Shown here in pieces: positions 51,922 to 64,000 of a DNA stretch of 64,000 bases. The DNA comes from Pelomonas sp937871895 (GTDB lineage: Bacteria; Pseudomonadota; Gammaproteobacteria; Burkholderiales; Burkholderiaceae_C). The position numbers and the translations under genes are program-made. The stretch's first letter is position 1; every line of letters begins with the position of its first letter. The notes under the pieces are model-generated. The model ran no database searches. It was not told where the DNA came from and worked only from the letters and a program-made list of their open reading frames with translations. The DNA is taken from NCBI RefSeq assembly GCF_046348265.1, contig NZ_JAXMEO010000018.1, one strand, 5' to 3'.

Positions 51922-53121
51922 TCAGTCCCAGCTCAGCGCGCCGCCGCTCTGGTACTCGATCACGCGGGTCTCGAAGAAGTTGCGCTCCTTCTTCAAGTCG
52001 ATCATTTCGCTCATCCAAGGGAAGGGGTTCTCTTCATTCGGGAAGAGCGCCTCCAACCCGATCTGGGTGGCACGCCGGTTGGCGATGAAACGCAGATAGC
52101 CCTTGAACATCGAAGCATTGAGCCCGAGCACGCCGCGCGGCATCGTGTCCTCGGCGTAGCGGTACTCCAGCTCAACGGCCTTCATGAACAGCGCCTTGAT
52201 CTCGGCCTTGAACTCAGAGGTCCAGAGGTGCGGGTTCTCAAGCTTGATCTGGTTGATGAGGTCGATGCCAAAGTTGCAGTGCATGGACTCGTCGCGCAGG
52301 ATGTACTGGTACTGCTCGGCAGCGCCCGTCATCTTGTTCTGGCGGCCCATGGCCAGAATTTGGGTAAAGCCGACGTAGAAGAACAGGCCTTCCATCAAGC
52401 AGGCAAACACGATCAGGCTCTTGAGCAGGGTCTGATCGGCGTCGGGCGTGCCGGTCTTGAACTCGGGCTTCATGATCGCGTCGATGAACGGGATCAGGAA
52501 CTCGTCCTTGTCGCGGATGGACTGAACTTCGTTGTAGGCGTTAAAGATTTCACTCTCGTCGAGGCCGAGGCTTTCGACGATGTACTGGTAGGCGTGCGTG
52601 TGGATGGCCTCTTCAAAGGCCTGACGCAGCAGGAACTGGCGGCACTCGGGCGCCGTGATGTGGCGGTAGGTGCCCAGCACGATGTTGTTGGCAGCCAGCG
52701 AGTCGGCGGTGACGAAGAAGCCAAGGTTGCGCTTGATGATGCGGCGCTCGTCTTCGCTCAGACCGTTCGGGTCCTTCCAGAGCGCGATGTCGCGGCTCAT
52801 GTTCACTTCCTGCGGCATCCAGTGGTTGGCGCAGGTGGCGAGGTACTTCTCCCAGGCCCACTTGTACTTGAACGGCACCAGCTGATTGACGTCGGTCTGG
52901 CCGTTGATGATGCGCTTGTCGGCCGCACGGACACGGCGTGCGGAGGCCGGCTCGCCACTCAGGCGGGGCTCGGGCAGCTCGGGAGCGGAAGAGGCGACAG
53001 GGGCGACAAAAGCGGTTGGCGCCTCACGCGTCACGGGCATCACGCCCGTCGCGTTTTGGGGTGCGGCCTTGATGGCGGCAGAGGTGTCGGTGGAGGCGGT
53101 GTCTTCGTCCCAGACCAGCAT
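51922..53121 (-). CDS. nrdB: Class Ia ribonucleotide reductase beta subunit
   Basis: 399 residues. Diiron/tyrosyl-radical ligands are all recognisable: Asp in FVTADSLAANN, the ExxH of FEEAIHTHAYQY (with the radical tyrosine four residues after the histidine), Glu in EGLFFYVGF, and ExxH in RDESMHCNF. The C-terminal tail carries the transfer tyrosine (VIEYQSGGALSWD). An N-terminal extension of about 60 residues is Ala/Pro-rich and low in complexity. It generates the radical used by NrdA. It follows nrdA with a 147-bp gap that contains a strong stem-loop. Confidence 0.97.
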   Translation of the reverse strand: MLVWDEDTASTDTSAAIKAAPQNATGVMPVTREAPTAFVAPVASSAPELPEPRLSGEPASARRVRAADKRIINGQTDVNQLVPFKYKWAWEKYLATCANHWMPQEVNMSRDIALWKDPNGLSEDERRIIKRNLGFFVTADSLAANNIVLGTYRHITAPECRQFLLRQAFEEAIHTHAYQYIVESLGLDESEIFNAYNEVQSIRDKDEFLIPFIDAIMKPEFKTGTPDADQTLLKSLIVFACLMEGLFFYVGFTQILAMGRQNKMTGAAEQYQYILRDESMHCNFGIDLINQIKLENPHLWTSEFKAEIKALFMKAVELEYRYAEDTMPRGVLGLNASMFKGYLRFIANRRATQIGLEALFPNEENPFPWMSEMIDLKKERNFFETRVIEYQSGGALSWD

Positions 53122-53222
53122 GGTGGGGTCTTCCTGTGGCGGTGAATTATCGGTAGGGGCTCAACAGCTCAACAAGCCTTGGCAAGCCGCGAGAGCACGT
53201 CCTGTTGCACGAGGGCATCGAA

Positions 53223-53262
53223 AACGCAGCACGAAGTTGTATAGACAACTGCATGCTGCGTT
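53223..53262 (-). other. Stem-loop between nrdA and nrdB
   Basis: Two nested stems: AACGCAGCA (53223-53231) pairs with TGCTGCGTT (53254-53262), and inside it AGTTGT (53235-53240) pairs with ACAACT (53245-53250), with 3-nt internal bulges and a 4-nt loop. It begins 6 nt after the nrdA stop. On the minus strand the outer stem is followed by TTTT, so it resembles a weak terminator or attenuator between nrdA and nrdB. It could set their ratio or protect mRNA. Confidence 0.6.
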
Positions 53263-53268
53263 GCACGA

Positions 53269-56190
<2,922 letters not shown>

Positions 56191-56646
56191 GGAACGTCCT
56201 CTCTGTGGGGTCGAAAAGCGATACGGCAAAGCTCTCGCCTGCGGGTGCTCAGGCACTCGTGGCGTTGGGGTCAGAAAGTCCGGCTGAGGGGCGGGCCCAG
56301 ACACTCGCGAGAGCGGTTCGTGACACGGTGCGCCGCAGGGGCGTTTGCTCGACGAACCAGGGAGTGGGCATTGGGTGTCAACCGGTTCAGCAGAATAGCA
56401 TGCAGGACACTATATCTGTGGCCTATGCCTCGCTCAACCACTACCCATAGCGTATCTATCCGCTTGACGACGGGAGTCCGGAGGACTAGCCAGGGGCCGC
56501 AAAAAGGCGCGCCAATAGCGGTGCCGGGCCGACAACTTCGATGGCATGGACCTCGCGCCCCACGAGCCCGCGCCAATGCTGGCTTGGACGCGCTTTTGGC
56601 CCGCTGGGCCGCGCCAATCCTGGGGCCGATGCGGCAGCGTTCCGGG
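56191..56646. other. 456-bp non-coding region upstream of nrdA
   Basis: No credible gene in either strand. It holds the nrdA control region: two NrdR-box-like sites (56407-56453), a TATTCT element (56392-56397, minus strand) placed just downstream of the first box, and three copies of CGCGCCAAT (starting 56508, 56569 and 56610). The leader of nrdA would be about 195 nt if TATTCT is its -10. Towards the pilR end lies a small GGCCC/GGGCC hairpin that may end pilR transcription. Confidence 0.6.
56407..56453 (-). promoter_or_regulatory. Pair of NrdR-box-like operators upstream of nrdA
   Basis: On the minus strand, GCCACAGATATAGTGT (56407-56422) and ACGCTATGGGTAGTGG (56438-56453) each match the NrdR-box palindrome ACACTATATATAGTGT at 11 of 16 positions. 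Their starts are 31 bp apart, the three-helical-turn spacing expected for tandem NrdR boxes. They overlap the likely promoter, consistent with repression by NrdR when dATP is high. The nrdR gene is not in the window. Confidence 0.65.
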
Positions 56647-58079
<1,433 letters not shown>

Positions 58080-58083
<4 letters not shown>

Positions 58084-59765
58084 GCTTGGTGGAATCGGCG
58101 CATCAGGACGCAGAACTCATTGCCCTCGGGCTCGGTGCGGCGGCGGCGGTATTCGATACGGCCGTTGTGGCGCTCACACAGCTCACGGCAAATGTAGAGC
58201 CCCAGGCCGGAGCCGCGGCTGCGCGTGGAGAAGAAAGGCTCAAACAAATGCCGCTCAATCTCGGGCGCGATGGCCGCTGCGGCGCTGTACACCACCAGCT
58301 CCAGCGCGCCCGGGTCGTCGGCCGCCGCGTCCAGCGAGAGCTGGATAGCGCCCTCGCCTTGAGAAGCATGGCGCAGCGCGTTGTCCAGCAAATTGACCAG
58401 CACGCGCCGCAAATGCTCGGGCTCGAACAGCACCATCGCATCGGCCGGCAAGGGCTGCAGCACAAAGCGGCCCGAGCCCGCGAGCCCATTGATGCGCACC
58501 CAGTCCTCGACGACATCGCGCAGCAGCTGCGCGGCATCCAGCGGCTGGCTGGTGGGGCCGACGCCAGGCGCCACCTCCATCACATCGTCCACTAGGCGCT
58601 TGAGGCGCTGCACGTTGGAGCCAATCATTTGGGTCAACTGCTCATTGCGCGAACCCACAAGGTCTTCGGACAGCAAGGCATTCGCCTGCGCGATGGCGGC
58701 CAGCGGGTTGCGGATCTCGTGCGCGATGCCTGCCGAGACGCGGCCCATGGCGGCCAGCTTCTCCTGGCGGCTGCGCGCCAGCAGCTCGCGGTTGTCTTCC
58801 AGCAGCAGCACGCACAGCTCCTCGCCCCCCTGCTGCTCTCGCCGCCGCGTGAAGCGCAGCCGCAGGCGCAGGCTGCGCGACACGCCGCCGGGCAAGAGCA
58901 ACACCACGTCACCGCCGTTCTCCGGCCAGGCGCCTTCGGCAAAGGCGCGTTCGACCGCCGCCACCAAGGGCTGCCACGCCGCACGGCCGCGCAGCGACAG
59001 CGGCTGCGCCTCGCCCAGCAACTTCCCAGCCGCCGGGTTGGCCGCGCGCACCCGGCCCCGCCGGTCCACCACCAGCACGCCGGCCTGCATCTCGTCGATC
59101 ACGAGGCGGCTCAGCTGCTCCTGCTGGCGTGCCATGGCCAAGCTGCCGCGCGCCGCACGCTCTTCGCGTGCCAGACGCCCAGCCAGCTCGCTGGTCAGCA
59201 GGGCCACCGCAAAGAGCCCGCCACCCACCAGCCCCACCTGGGTGAAGCGCAAGCTGCCCACGTCATTGGTCAACAGGCTCCACAGCTCGGGCACCAGCAG
59301 GGCCAGCGTCGCCATGGCCGCCGTGGCCAGGGCCAGCAAGCGTGGGCACAGCACGCCAGCCGTGAGCACGGGCATCACGAAGAGCGCACCGTAGTTGACG
59401 CTGCTCGCGTCCAGGCTGTGCAGCGCCCCGAAGAGCAGCAAGTCGATGCCGATCAGGCTCCACCAATGCAAGTGGCTGACACGCGCGAGGCTGCGCGCCG
59501 TGACCCCGCGACGCAGCGGCGGCAAGGCCCACAGCAGCAGGGCCTCGGCGGCATACACGGCGCTGAGGCCTAGCGTGCGGGTGGCGAGGGTGGCCGTCAG
59601 TGCATGCGCGATCAGCTGCGCTGCCACCAGGGCCAGGCCCAGGGCCGCGCGCGCGGCGATGAAGGCACGGTGCAGGCGGTCGAATGCGCTGCCGGCCTCG
59701 TCGCCATCCGGCTCGGCGGCCGCCGCCTCAATGAACCAGGCCGAGGGACTGCTGTCCACCGTCAC
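58080..59765 (-). CDS. pilS: Type IV pilus sensor histidine kinase PilS
   Basis: 561 residues. The N-terminal third has about six membrane helices (within residues 25-195), typical of PilS, then a PAS-like region (MQAGVLVVDRRGRVRAANPAA). The phospho-His is in GIAHEIRNPLAAIAQAN near residue 347. The ATPase G-box is GSGLGLYICRELCERHNG near the C-terminus. It senses membrane signals (in Pseudomonas, pilin itself) and phosphorylates PilR. It overlaps pilR and the PP0621 gene by 4 bp each, so the cluster is translationally coupled. Confidence 0.93.
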
Positions 59766-60010
59766 GGGCGAGCGTTGGCGGCCTCGTAGGCGGCCCGGTG
59801 CTCAGCGCTGCAAAAGGCCCCGCCCCGACCGGGCAGGGATTCCTGTTCCGGCAAGTGCAAGCCGCAGTGCGCACAGGCCACCATCGGCTGACCACGACCA
59901 ACTGTCGGCGGCGCGGACGACGCAGGGGGCTGCGCGGGCGGCGGTTGGCGCTTGCGCCCCAACATGTAGAACACCACCGCGAGCAAGATCAGCAACAACA
60001 GGTATTTCAT
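59762..60010 (-). CDS. PP0621-type small zinc-ribbon membrane protein
   Basis: 82 residues from ATG 60008-60010, overlapping the ccsA stop and the pilS start by 4 bp each. One N-terminal membrane helix (about residues 2-17) is followed by a Pro-rich linker and a metal-site cluster: CAHCGLHLP and FCSAEHRAAYE, giving three cysteines and a histidine. Small proteins of this design (PP0621 family) lie next to pilS or cytochrome assembly genes in related bacteria. Function is unknown; zinc binding is predicted from the residues. Confidence 0.85.
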   Translation of the reverse strand: MKYLLLLILLAVVFYMLGRKRQPPPAQPPASSAPPTVGRGQPMVACAHCGLHLPEQESLPGRGGAFCSAEHRAAYEAANARP

Positions 60011-60867
60011 CCGGCCACCCCCCCGCCCCGCTGCAACACGACCTCCAGCACAAAGCGCGTGCCGACATAGGCCAGCAGCAGCAAGCCGGCCCCGGCATAG
60101 AGCCAGCGCATCGCGCGCCGGCCGCGCCAGCCGTACAAGCGCCGCCCGGCCAGCAGGGCCGTCAACACCAGCCAACCCAGCACCGACAGCAAGTTCTTGT
60201 GATCCCAGCGCCAGTGCGGCGTGAACCACCAGCCCAGCAAGATCGCCAGCGACAAGACCACCACTCCGGCCGTCACGAACTGAAAGGTCAGTCGTTCCAG
60301 GCGCAGCACCGGCAGGCCTTCACTGGCGCGCCCATGGCGCAGGCGCTGCTCGGCCCGGTTCATCAACGCCGCGTGCAGCACGGCCACGCCGAACAGCGCG
60401 TAGGACGCGAGCCCGAACATCCAGTGCAGCGGCGCCCAGGCCGAAGCGGCGGTCGGGCGCAACTCGCCCGGGAAGCACCAGGCCAGCCCCACGGCCAGCG
60501 CCGCGATCAAGGCCAGCATGCGGCGCACGCTGTGCAAGGGGTAGAAGCGGCTCTCGACCAGGTAGACCGTCAACACCAGCCAGACCGTCAGCGACAAGGC
60601 TGGCGCAAAGCCAAAGCGGGCGCCGTCTTGCGCCTGACCCCAGCCACTGATATCCACCACCAAGGCCAGCAGATGCACGCACCAAGCCGAAGCCAGCGCC
60701 GTCCAGCGCAGGCCGGTGCGGATGGTCTGCGACTCGCCTGGCGGCGCTGCTGCCCGGGCCTGGGCCTGTACCCCGGCCCAGACATAGCTCAACAAGGCCA
60801 GACCACTCGCCACCGCCAGCGCGACCGAAGGCGTGGCAGGCGACGTGAGGGCGGGCGATAAACTCAT
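60007..60867 (-). CDS. ccsA: Cytochrome c assembly protein (CcsA/CcmC-like, YpjD family)
   Basis: 286 residues with about eight membrane helices. Recognisable heme-handling features are histidines in ASAWCVHLLALVVD and the segment HWRWDHKNLLSVLGWLVL, typical of the CcsA/YpjD family (inner-membrane protein next to ffh). The family handles heme for cytochrome c maturation, although YpjD members have no proven role. It starts 53 bp from the divergent ffh gene and overlaps the PP0621 gene. The ccsA-ffh arrangement is conserved in proteobacteria. Confidence 0.88.
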   Translation of the reverse strand: MSLSPALTSPATPSVALAVASGLALLSYVWAGVQAQARAAAPPGESQTIRTGLRWTALASAWCVHLLALVVDISGWGQAQDGARFGFAPALSLTVWLVLTVYLVESRFYPLHSVRRMLALIAALAVGLAWCFPGELRPTAASAWAPLHWMFGLASYALFGVAVLHAALMNRAEQRLRHGRASEGLPVLRLERLTFQFVTAGVVVLSLAILLGWWFTPHWRWDHKNLLSVLGWLVLTALLAGRRLYGWRGRRAMRWLYAGAGLLLLAYVGTRFVLEVVLQRGGGVAG

Positions 60868-60920
60868 GAGCCGAGTGTACTTTTGGCCTCCGCGCAGTCT
60901 GCCGGTGCGCCCCGCCCCCG

Positions 60921-62306
60921 ATGGCCTCCACCCTTTCCGACCGCCTGGGTCGCCTCGTCAAGACGATGCGCGGCCAGGCCCGCATCACCGAGAGCAATGT
61001 CCAGGACATGCTGCGCGAAGTGCGCATGGCCCTGCTCGAAGCCGACGTGGCCCTGCCTGTGGTGCGCGACTTCATCGCACGGGTGAAGGAGAAAGCACTC
61101 GGCCAGGAGGTGGTGGGCTCGCTCAACCCTGGCCAGGTGCTGGTCTCCATCGTCCAGAAAGAGCTCGCTGCCACCATGGGCGAGGGCGTGGCCGACATCA
61201 ACCTCGCCGCCCAGCCCCCGGCCGTGATCCTGATGGCCGGCCTGCAAGGCGCCGGCAAGACCACCACCACCGCCAAGCTTGCCAAGCACCTGATCGAGAA
61301 GCGCAAGAAGAAGGTGCTGACCGTCTCGGCCGACGTCTACCGACCCGCCGCCATCGAGCAGCTCAAGACCGTGACGCGCCAAGCCGGCGCCGAGTGGTTC
61401 CCCTCCGAGCCCAATCAAAAGCCGCACGACATCGCGCTGGCGGCCATCGACCACGCCAAGCGCCACTTCTTTGATGTGCTGCTGGTGGATACGGCCGGCC
61501 GCCTCGCCATCGATGAAGCGCTGATGGCCGAGATCAAGGACCTGCACGCCACCTTGAACCCGGTCGAAACCCTGTTCGTCGTCGATGCCATGCAGGGCCA
61601 GGACGCGGTCAATACCGCCAAGGCGTTCAAGGACGCGCTGCCCCTGACGGGCGTCATCCTCACCAAGCTCGATGGCGACTCACGCGGTGGCGCCGCGCTG
61701 TCCGTGCGCCAAGTCACCGGCGCGCCGATCAAGTTCGCCGGCGTGTCGGAGAAGATCGATGGCCTTGAAGTCTTCGATGCCGACCGCCACGCCGGCCGCG
61801 TGCTCGGCATGGGCGACATCGTGGCCCTGGTCGAGCAGGTCACCCAAAGCGTCGACATGGCCTCGGCGCAGGCGATGGCCGAGAAACTCAAGAGCGGCAG
61901 CGGCTTCGACCTGAACGATTTCCTGCTGCAACTCCAGCAGATGAAGAAGATGGGCGGCCTCGGCGGCCTGCTCGACAAGCTGCCCACCAACATGATGGGC
62001 AACAAGCAACCCGGCCAGGCCGACATGGACCGCGCCGAGCGTGACATGCGCCGCATGGAGGGCATCCTCAACGCCATGACCGCCAAGGAGCGCCGCCAGC
62101 CCGCGCTGCTGATGGACGGCAAGAGCAAGGCCAGCCGCAAACGCCGCATCGCCACCGGCGCCGGCGTCCAGATCCAGGACGTCAACCGCCTGCTGAATCA
62201 GTTCGACCAGATGCAGGGGATGATGAAGAAGATGAAGGGCGGCGGGCTGATGAAGATGATGAAGAAGTTTGGCGGCATGACGGGCATGGGCGGGCTGCCG
62301 GGCTAA
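60921..62306 (+). CDS. ffh: Signal recognition particle protein Ffh
   Basis: 461 residues. The N domain starts ASTLSDRLGRLVKTMRGQAR; the GTPase G1 loop is GLQGAGKTTTTAKLAKHL near residues 108-125; DTAGRL and TKLDGDSRGGAALSV are also present. The methionine-rich M domain for signal peptide and 4.5S RNA binding is at the C-terminus (MKKMKGGGLMKMMKKFGGM). It targets membrane proteins co-translationally. It is divergent from ccsA. Its receptor partner ftsY lies at the end of this window. Confidence 0.98.
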   Translation: MASTLSDRLGRLVKTMRGQARITESNVQDMLREVRMALLEADVALPVVRDFIARVKEKALGQEVVGSLNPGQVLVSIVQKELAATMGEGVADINLAAQPPAVILMAGLQGAGKTTTTAKLAKHLIEKRKKKVLTVSADVYRPAAIEQLKTVTRQAGAEWFPSEPNQKPHDIALAAIDHAKRHFFDVLLVDTAGRLAIDEALMAEIKDLHATLNPVETLFVVDAMQGQDAVNTAKAFKDALPLTGVILTKLDGDSRGGAALSVRQVTGAPIKFAGVSEKIDGLEVFDADRHAGRVLGMGDIVALVEQVTQSVDMASAQAMAEKLKSGSGFDLNDFLLQLQQMKKMGGLGGLLDKLPTNMMGNKQPGQADMDRAERDMRRMEGILNAMTAKERRQPALLMDGKSKASRKRRIATGAGVQIQDVNRLLNQFDQMQGMMKKMKGGGLMKMMKKFGGMTGMGGLPG

Positions 62307-62414
62307 GCCCGCCGTTCACGACAAGCCCGGGGATACAAGTCCTCACACTTGCCCCCAAGGACGAGGGAGCGCCGAGCATGGCGCCGCAAGCGCTGGGTCG
62401 CTACCGTCTCGCGC

Positions 62415-62945
62415 ATGCTGAACCTCAACCTCCCCCGCGCCGTCGGCGCCTGGCTCAACAACTTCACCATCAGCCGCTCCGGCCACGCCGACGCCACCGA
62501 CACGGTGCTGCTGTGGCCGCCCTCGCCCACACGCGTTCTGGCCAGCGCCGAACGCATCGCCCACAAGCACCTGAGCCAAGTGCTCGCCCTGGAGCACCCC
62601 AAGGGCTATCTCCTGACGCACGTGCCGCTCTTCAAAGTGGTCAAGGTGCCCAAGCAGCACTCCTACCGCGAGTGGTTGTCGCGCACTGGCCTGCTCACTG
62701 TGGACTTCGTGCTGTGCGACGAGCACGGCTATGTGCGCTCGGTGGTCCTGATGCCGACGTCCGACGACGATGCGCGCCTGATTCGCAAGCGTGACCGCCT
62801 GCTACGCGTCCTGGAAGCCTCAGGCCTGACCGTGGCCGAGTGGCAGCGCGACTGGACCACCGAAGACCGGCAGCGCTTGTGCGACCGGGTCTTTCCCAAG
62901 ACCACGGCAGATGCCAGTTACGTGGACGCGCCGCACGCCCACTGA
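62415..62945 (+). CDS. DUF2726 domain protein
   Basis: 176 residues from ATG 62415; a TTG at 62349 in the same frame would add 22 residues of poor quality. The DUF2726 domain covers about residues 45-140, with VLALEHPKGYLLTHVPLFKV, LLTVDFVLCDEHGYVRSVV and DDARLIRKRDRLLRVLEASG. DUF2726 resembles restriction-endonuclease-like (PD-(D/E)XK) folds: D in VDFVL, and a lysine in RKRD, are in the right order. Function is unknown. It lies 108 bp after ffh and converges with ftsY. Confidence 0.8.
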   Translation: MLNLNLPRAVGAWLNNFTISRSGHADATDTVLLWPPSPTRVLASAERIAHKHLSQVLALEHPKGYLLTHVPLFKVVKVPKQHSYREWLSRTGLLTVDFVLCDEHGYVRSVVLMPTSDDDARLIRKRDRLLRVLEASGLTVAEWQRDWTTEDRQRLCDRVFPKTTADASYVDAPHAH

Positions 62946-62976
62946 GCGTTAAGCGCCTGCCGCCAGGCTGTGCGCG

Positions 62977-64000
62977 CTACTCGAGCAAGGCGCGGGCGAA
63001 CTCGCGGGCGCTGAAGGTCTCCAGGTCTTCGAGCTTCTCGCCAACGCCGATGAAGTAGACCGGTATCGGGCGCTCCCGCGCGATCGCGGCCAGCACACCG
63101 CCCTTGGCCGTGCCGTCCAGCTTGGTCACGACGAGACCCGTCAAGCCCAGCGCCTCGTCAAAGGCCTTGACCTGGGTGAGTGCGTTCTGCCCCGTATTGC
63201 CGTCCACCACGAGCAGCACCTCGTGTGGCGCGCCATCCATGGCTTTGCCGATCACGCGGCGGATCTTCTTCAGCTCTTCCATCAAATGCAGCTGTGTCGG
63301 CAAACGGCCGGCGGTGTCGGCAATGACCACGTCTGCCCCGCGCGCCCTGCCTGCATTCACCGCGTCAAAGCTCACCGCCGCTGGGTCGCCGCCTTCCTGG
63401 CTGACGATCTCAACCTGCGCGCGATCGGCCCAGACCCCCAGTTGCTCACGCGCCGCGGCGCGAAAGGTGTCCGCCGCCGCCAGCAACACGCGCTGCTCGG
63501 CCGCCGCCAGATGGCGCGTCAGCTTGCCAATACTGGTCGTCTTGCCAGCGCCGTTCACGCCCACCACCATCACCACGGTCGGTGTCGCCGCACCCACGGC
63601 GAGCGGCTTCTCCAGCGGCTGCAGCAGGTCGGTCAGCGCGTCCACGAGCAGCAGGCGCACGGCTTGCGGCTCGGTCACCTTGGCCTCCTTCACCCGCCGC
63701 TTCAGGTCGTCCAGCAAGAATTGCGTGGCCTTGACGCCCGCGTCCGCCAGCAGCAGCGCATCCTCAAGTTCCTCGTACAAGGCATCGTCGATCTGCGCGC
63801 CCGTGAAGACCTGGGCGATGCTCGATCCCGTCTTGCGCAGGCCCGAGCGCAAGCGATCCAGCCACCCTTTGCGCGGCGCAAGGTCCACCTCGGCCGCCGG
63901 CCCAGATGCAGGGGATTGCGCGACAGGCGCGGCTGCCGCCGAAGTTGCTGCGGCCACCGGCACAACAGCGGGCACCGCCTGGGCCTGGGTGCCGGCCTCT
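62977..64000 (-). CDS. ftsY: Signal recognition particle receptor FtsY (partial, N-terminus off window)
   Basis: About 341 residues are visible; the frame stays open through base 64000, so the N-terminus lies beyond the window. GTP-binding motifs are GVNGAGKTTSIGKLTRHL, DTAGRLPTQ and VVTKLDGTAKGG. The N domain KGWLDRLRSGLRKTGSSI is preceded by an Ala/Pro-rich extension. A GTG at 63975 is the most upstream start codon visible, but FtsY normally has a longer acidic extension. It is the membrane receptor for the Ffh-ribosome complex. Confidence 0.96.
   Translation of the reverse strand, partial: EAGTQAQAVPAVVPVAAATSAAAAPVAQSPASGPAAEVDLAPRKGWLDRLRSGLRKTGSSIAQVFTGAQIDDALYEELEDALLLADAGVKATQFLLDDLKRRVKEAKVTEPQAVRLLLVDALTDLLQPLEKPLAVGAATPTVVMVVGVNGAGKTTSIGKLTRHLAAAEQRVLLAAADTFRAAAREQLGVWADRAQVEIVSQEGGDPAAVSFDAVNAGRARGADVVIADTAGRLPTQLHLMEELKKIRRVIGKAMDGAPHEVLLVVDGNTGQNALTQVKAFDEALGLTGLVVTKLDGTAKGGVLAAIARERPIPVYFIGVGEKLEDLETFSAREFARALLE

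Noticed and set aside
56205..56450. Small open frames in the nrdA upstream gap
   Set aside because: No Shine-Dalgarno, no recognisable sequence, and they cross the NrdR-box region.

Overview
This is a GC-rich, gene-dense chromosomal window that looks like a betaproteobacterium of the order Burkholderiales, probably from the Rubrivivax/Leptothrix/Roseateles neighbourhood. The evidence is gene content and order: a caa3-type cox cluster with ctaG, DUF2970, DUF2909 and SURF1; pilGHIJ-chpA; rubredoxin-thiD-hemL-mpl; aroQ-accB-accC-prmA-DUF3426; nrdA-nrdB; pilS-pilR-ccsA-ffh; and a lysine/alanine-rich histone H1-like protein. The taxonomic placement is an inference from remembered gene orders; no search was run. 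No rRNA, tRNA, CRISPR array, insertion sequence or prophage was seen. Almost everything is core chromosome.

Layout. 1-6.3 kb: cytochrome c oxidase operon on the minus strand (coxB, ctaD, a 36-residue assembly peptide, ctaG, DUF2970, coxC, then SURF1 and an SCO-like protein). 6.6-15.7 kb: housekeeping genes (divergent methyltransferase and comF, trmL, gpsA, secB, grxC, a rhodanese, gpmA, a hydroxypyruvate-isomerase-like gene), then an unrecognised two-gene cassette (13.0-14.9 kb). 14.9-19.4 kb: a minus-strand operon yqgE-ruvX-pyrR-pyrB-pyrX-plsC; every junction from yqgE to pyrX overlaps and only the plsC junction has an 11-bp gap. 19.5-33.5 kb: photolyase, then a signalling block: a soluble chemoreceptor, a diguanylate cyclase, and the type IV pilus chemosensory system chpA-pilJ-pilI-pilH-pilG. 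pilJ is split by an apparent single-base frameshift at its HAMP/signalling junction. 33.6-49.9 kb: rubredoxin, thiD, hemL, mpl, a large lipoprotein metalloprotease, a YqiA-like esterase, an RNase II-family enzyme, a TonB-like protein, aroE, mtgA, an unknown protein, a TlpA-like thioredoxin, aroQ, accB, accC and prmA. 49.9-56.6 kb: a DUF3426 protein, the histone H1-like gene, and nrdA-nrdB with two NrdR-box-like sites exactly 31 bp apart upstream. 56.6-64 kb: pilR-pilS-PP0621-ccsA on the minus strand, ffh, a DUF2726 protein, and a truncated ftsY leaving the window.

Functional themes. Respiration (oxidase subunits plus copper and heme assembly factors), pyrimidine and deoxynucleotide supply, the first step of fatty-acid synthesis (accBC), aromatic amino-acid synthesis (aroE, aroQ), protein targeting (secB, ffh, ftsY), and surface motility control (pilS/pilR for pilin transcription; Pil-Chp for twitching; an adjacent GGDEF protein that may link it to cyclic-di-GMP). 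The best candidates for something undescribed are the winged-helix-like/polyglycine protein plus dual-Rossmann flavoprotein cassette at 13015-14933, and the signalling block with the broken pilJ. All start sites were chosen by eye from start codons, Shine-Dalgarno-like sequence and remembered family starts.
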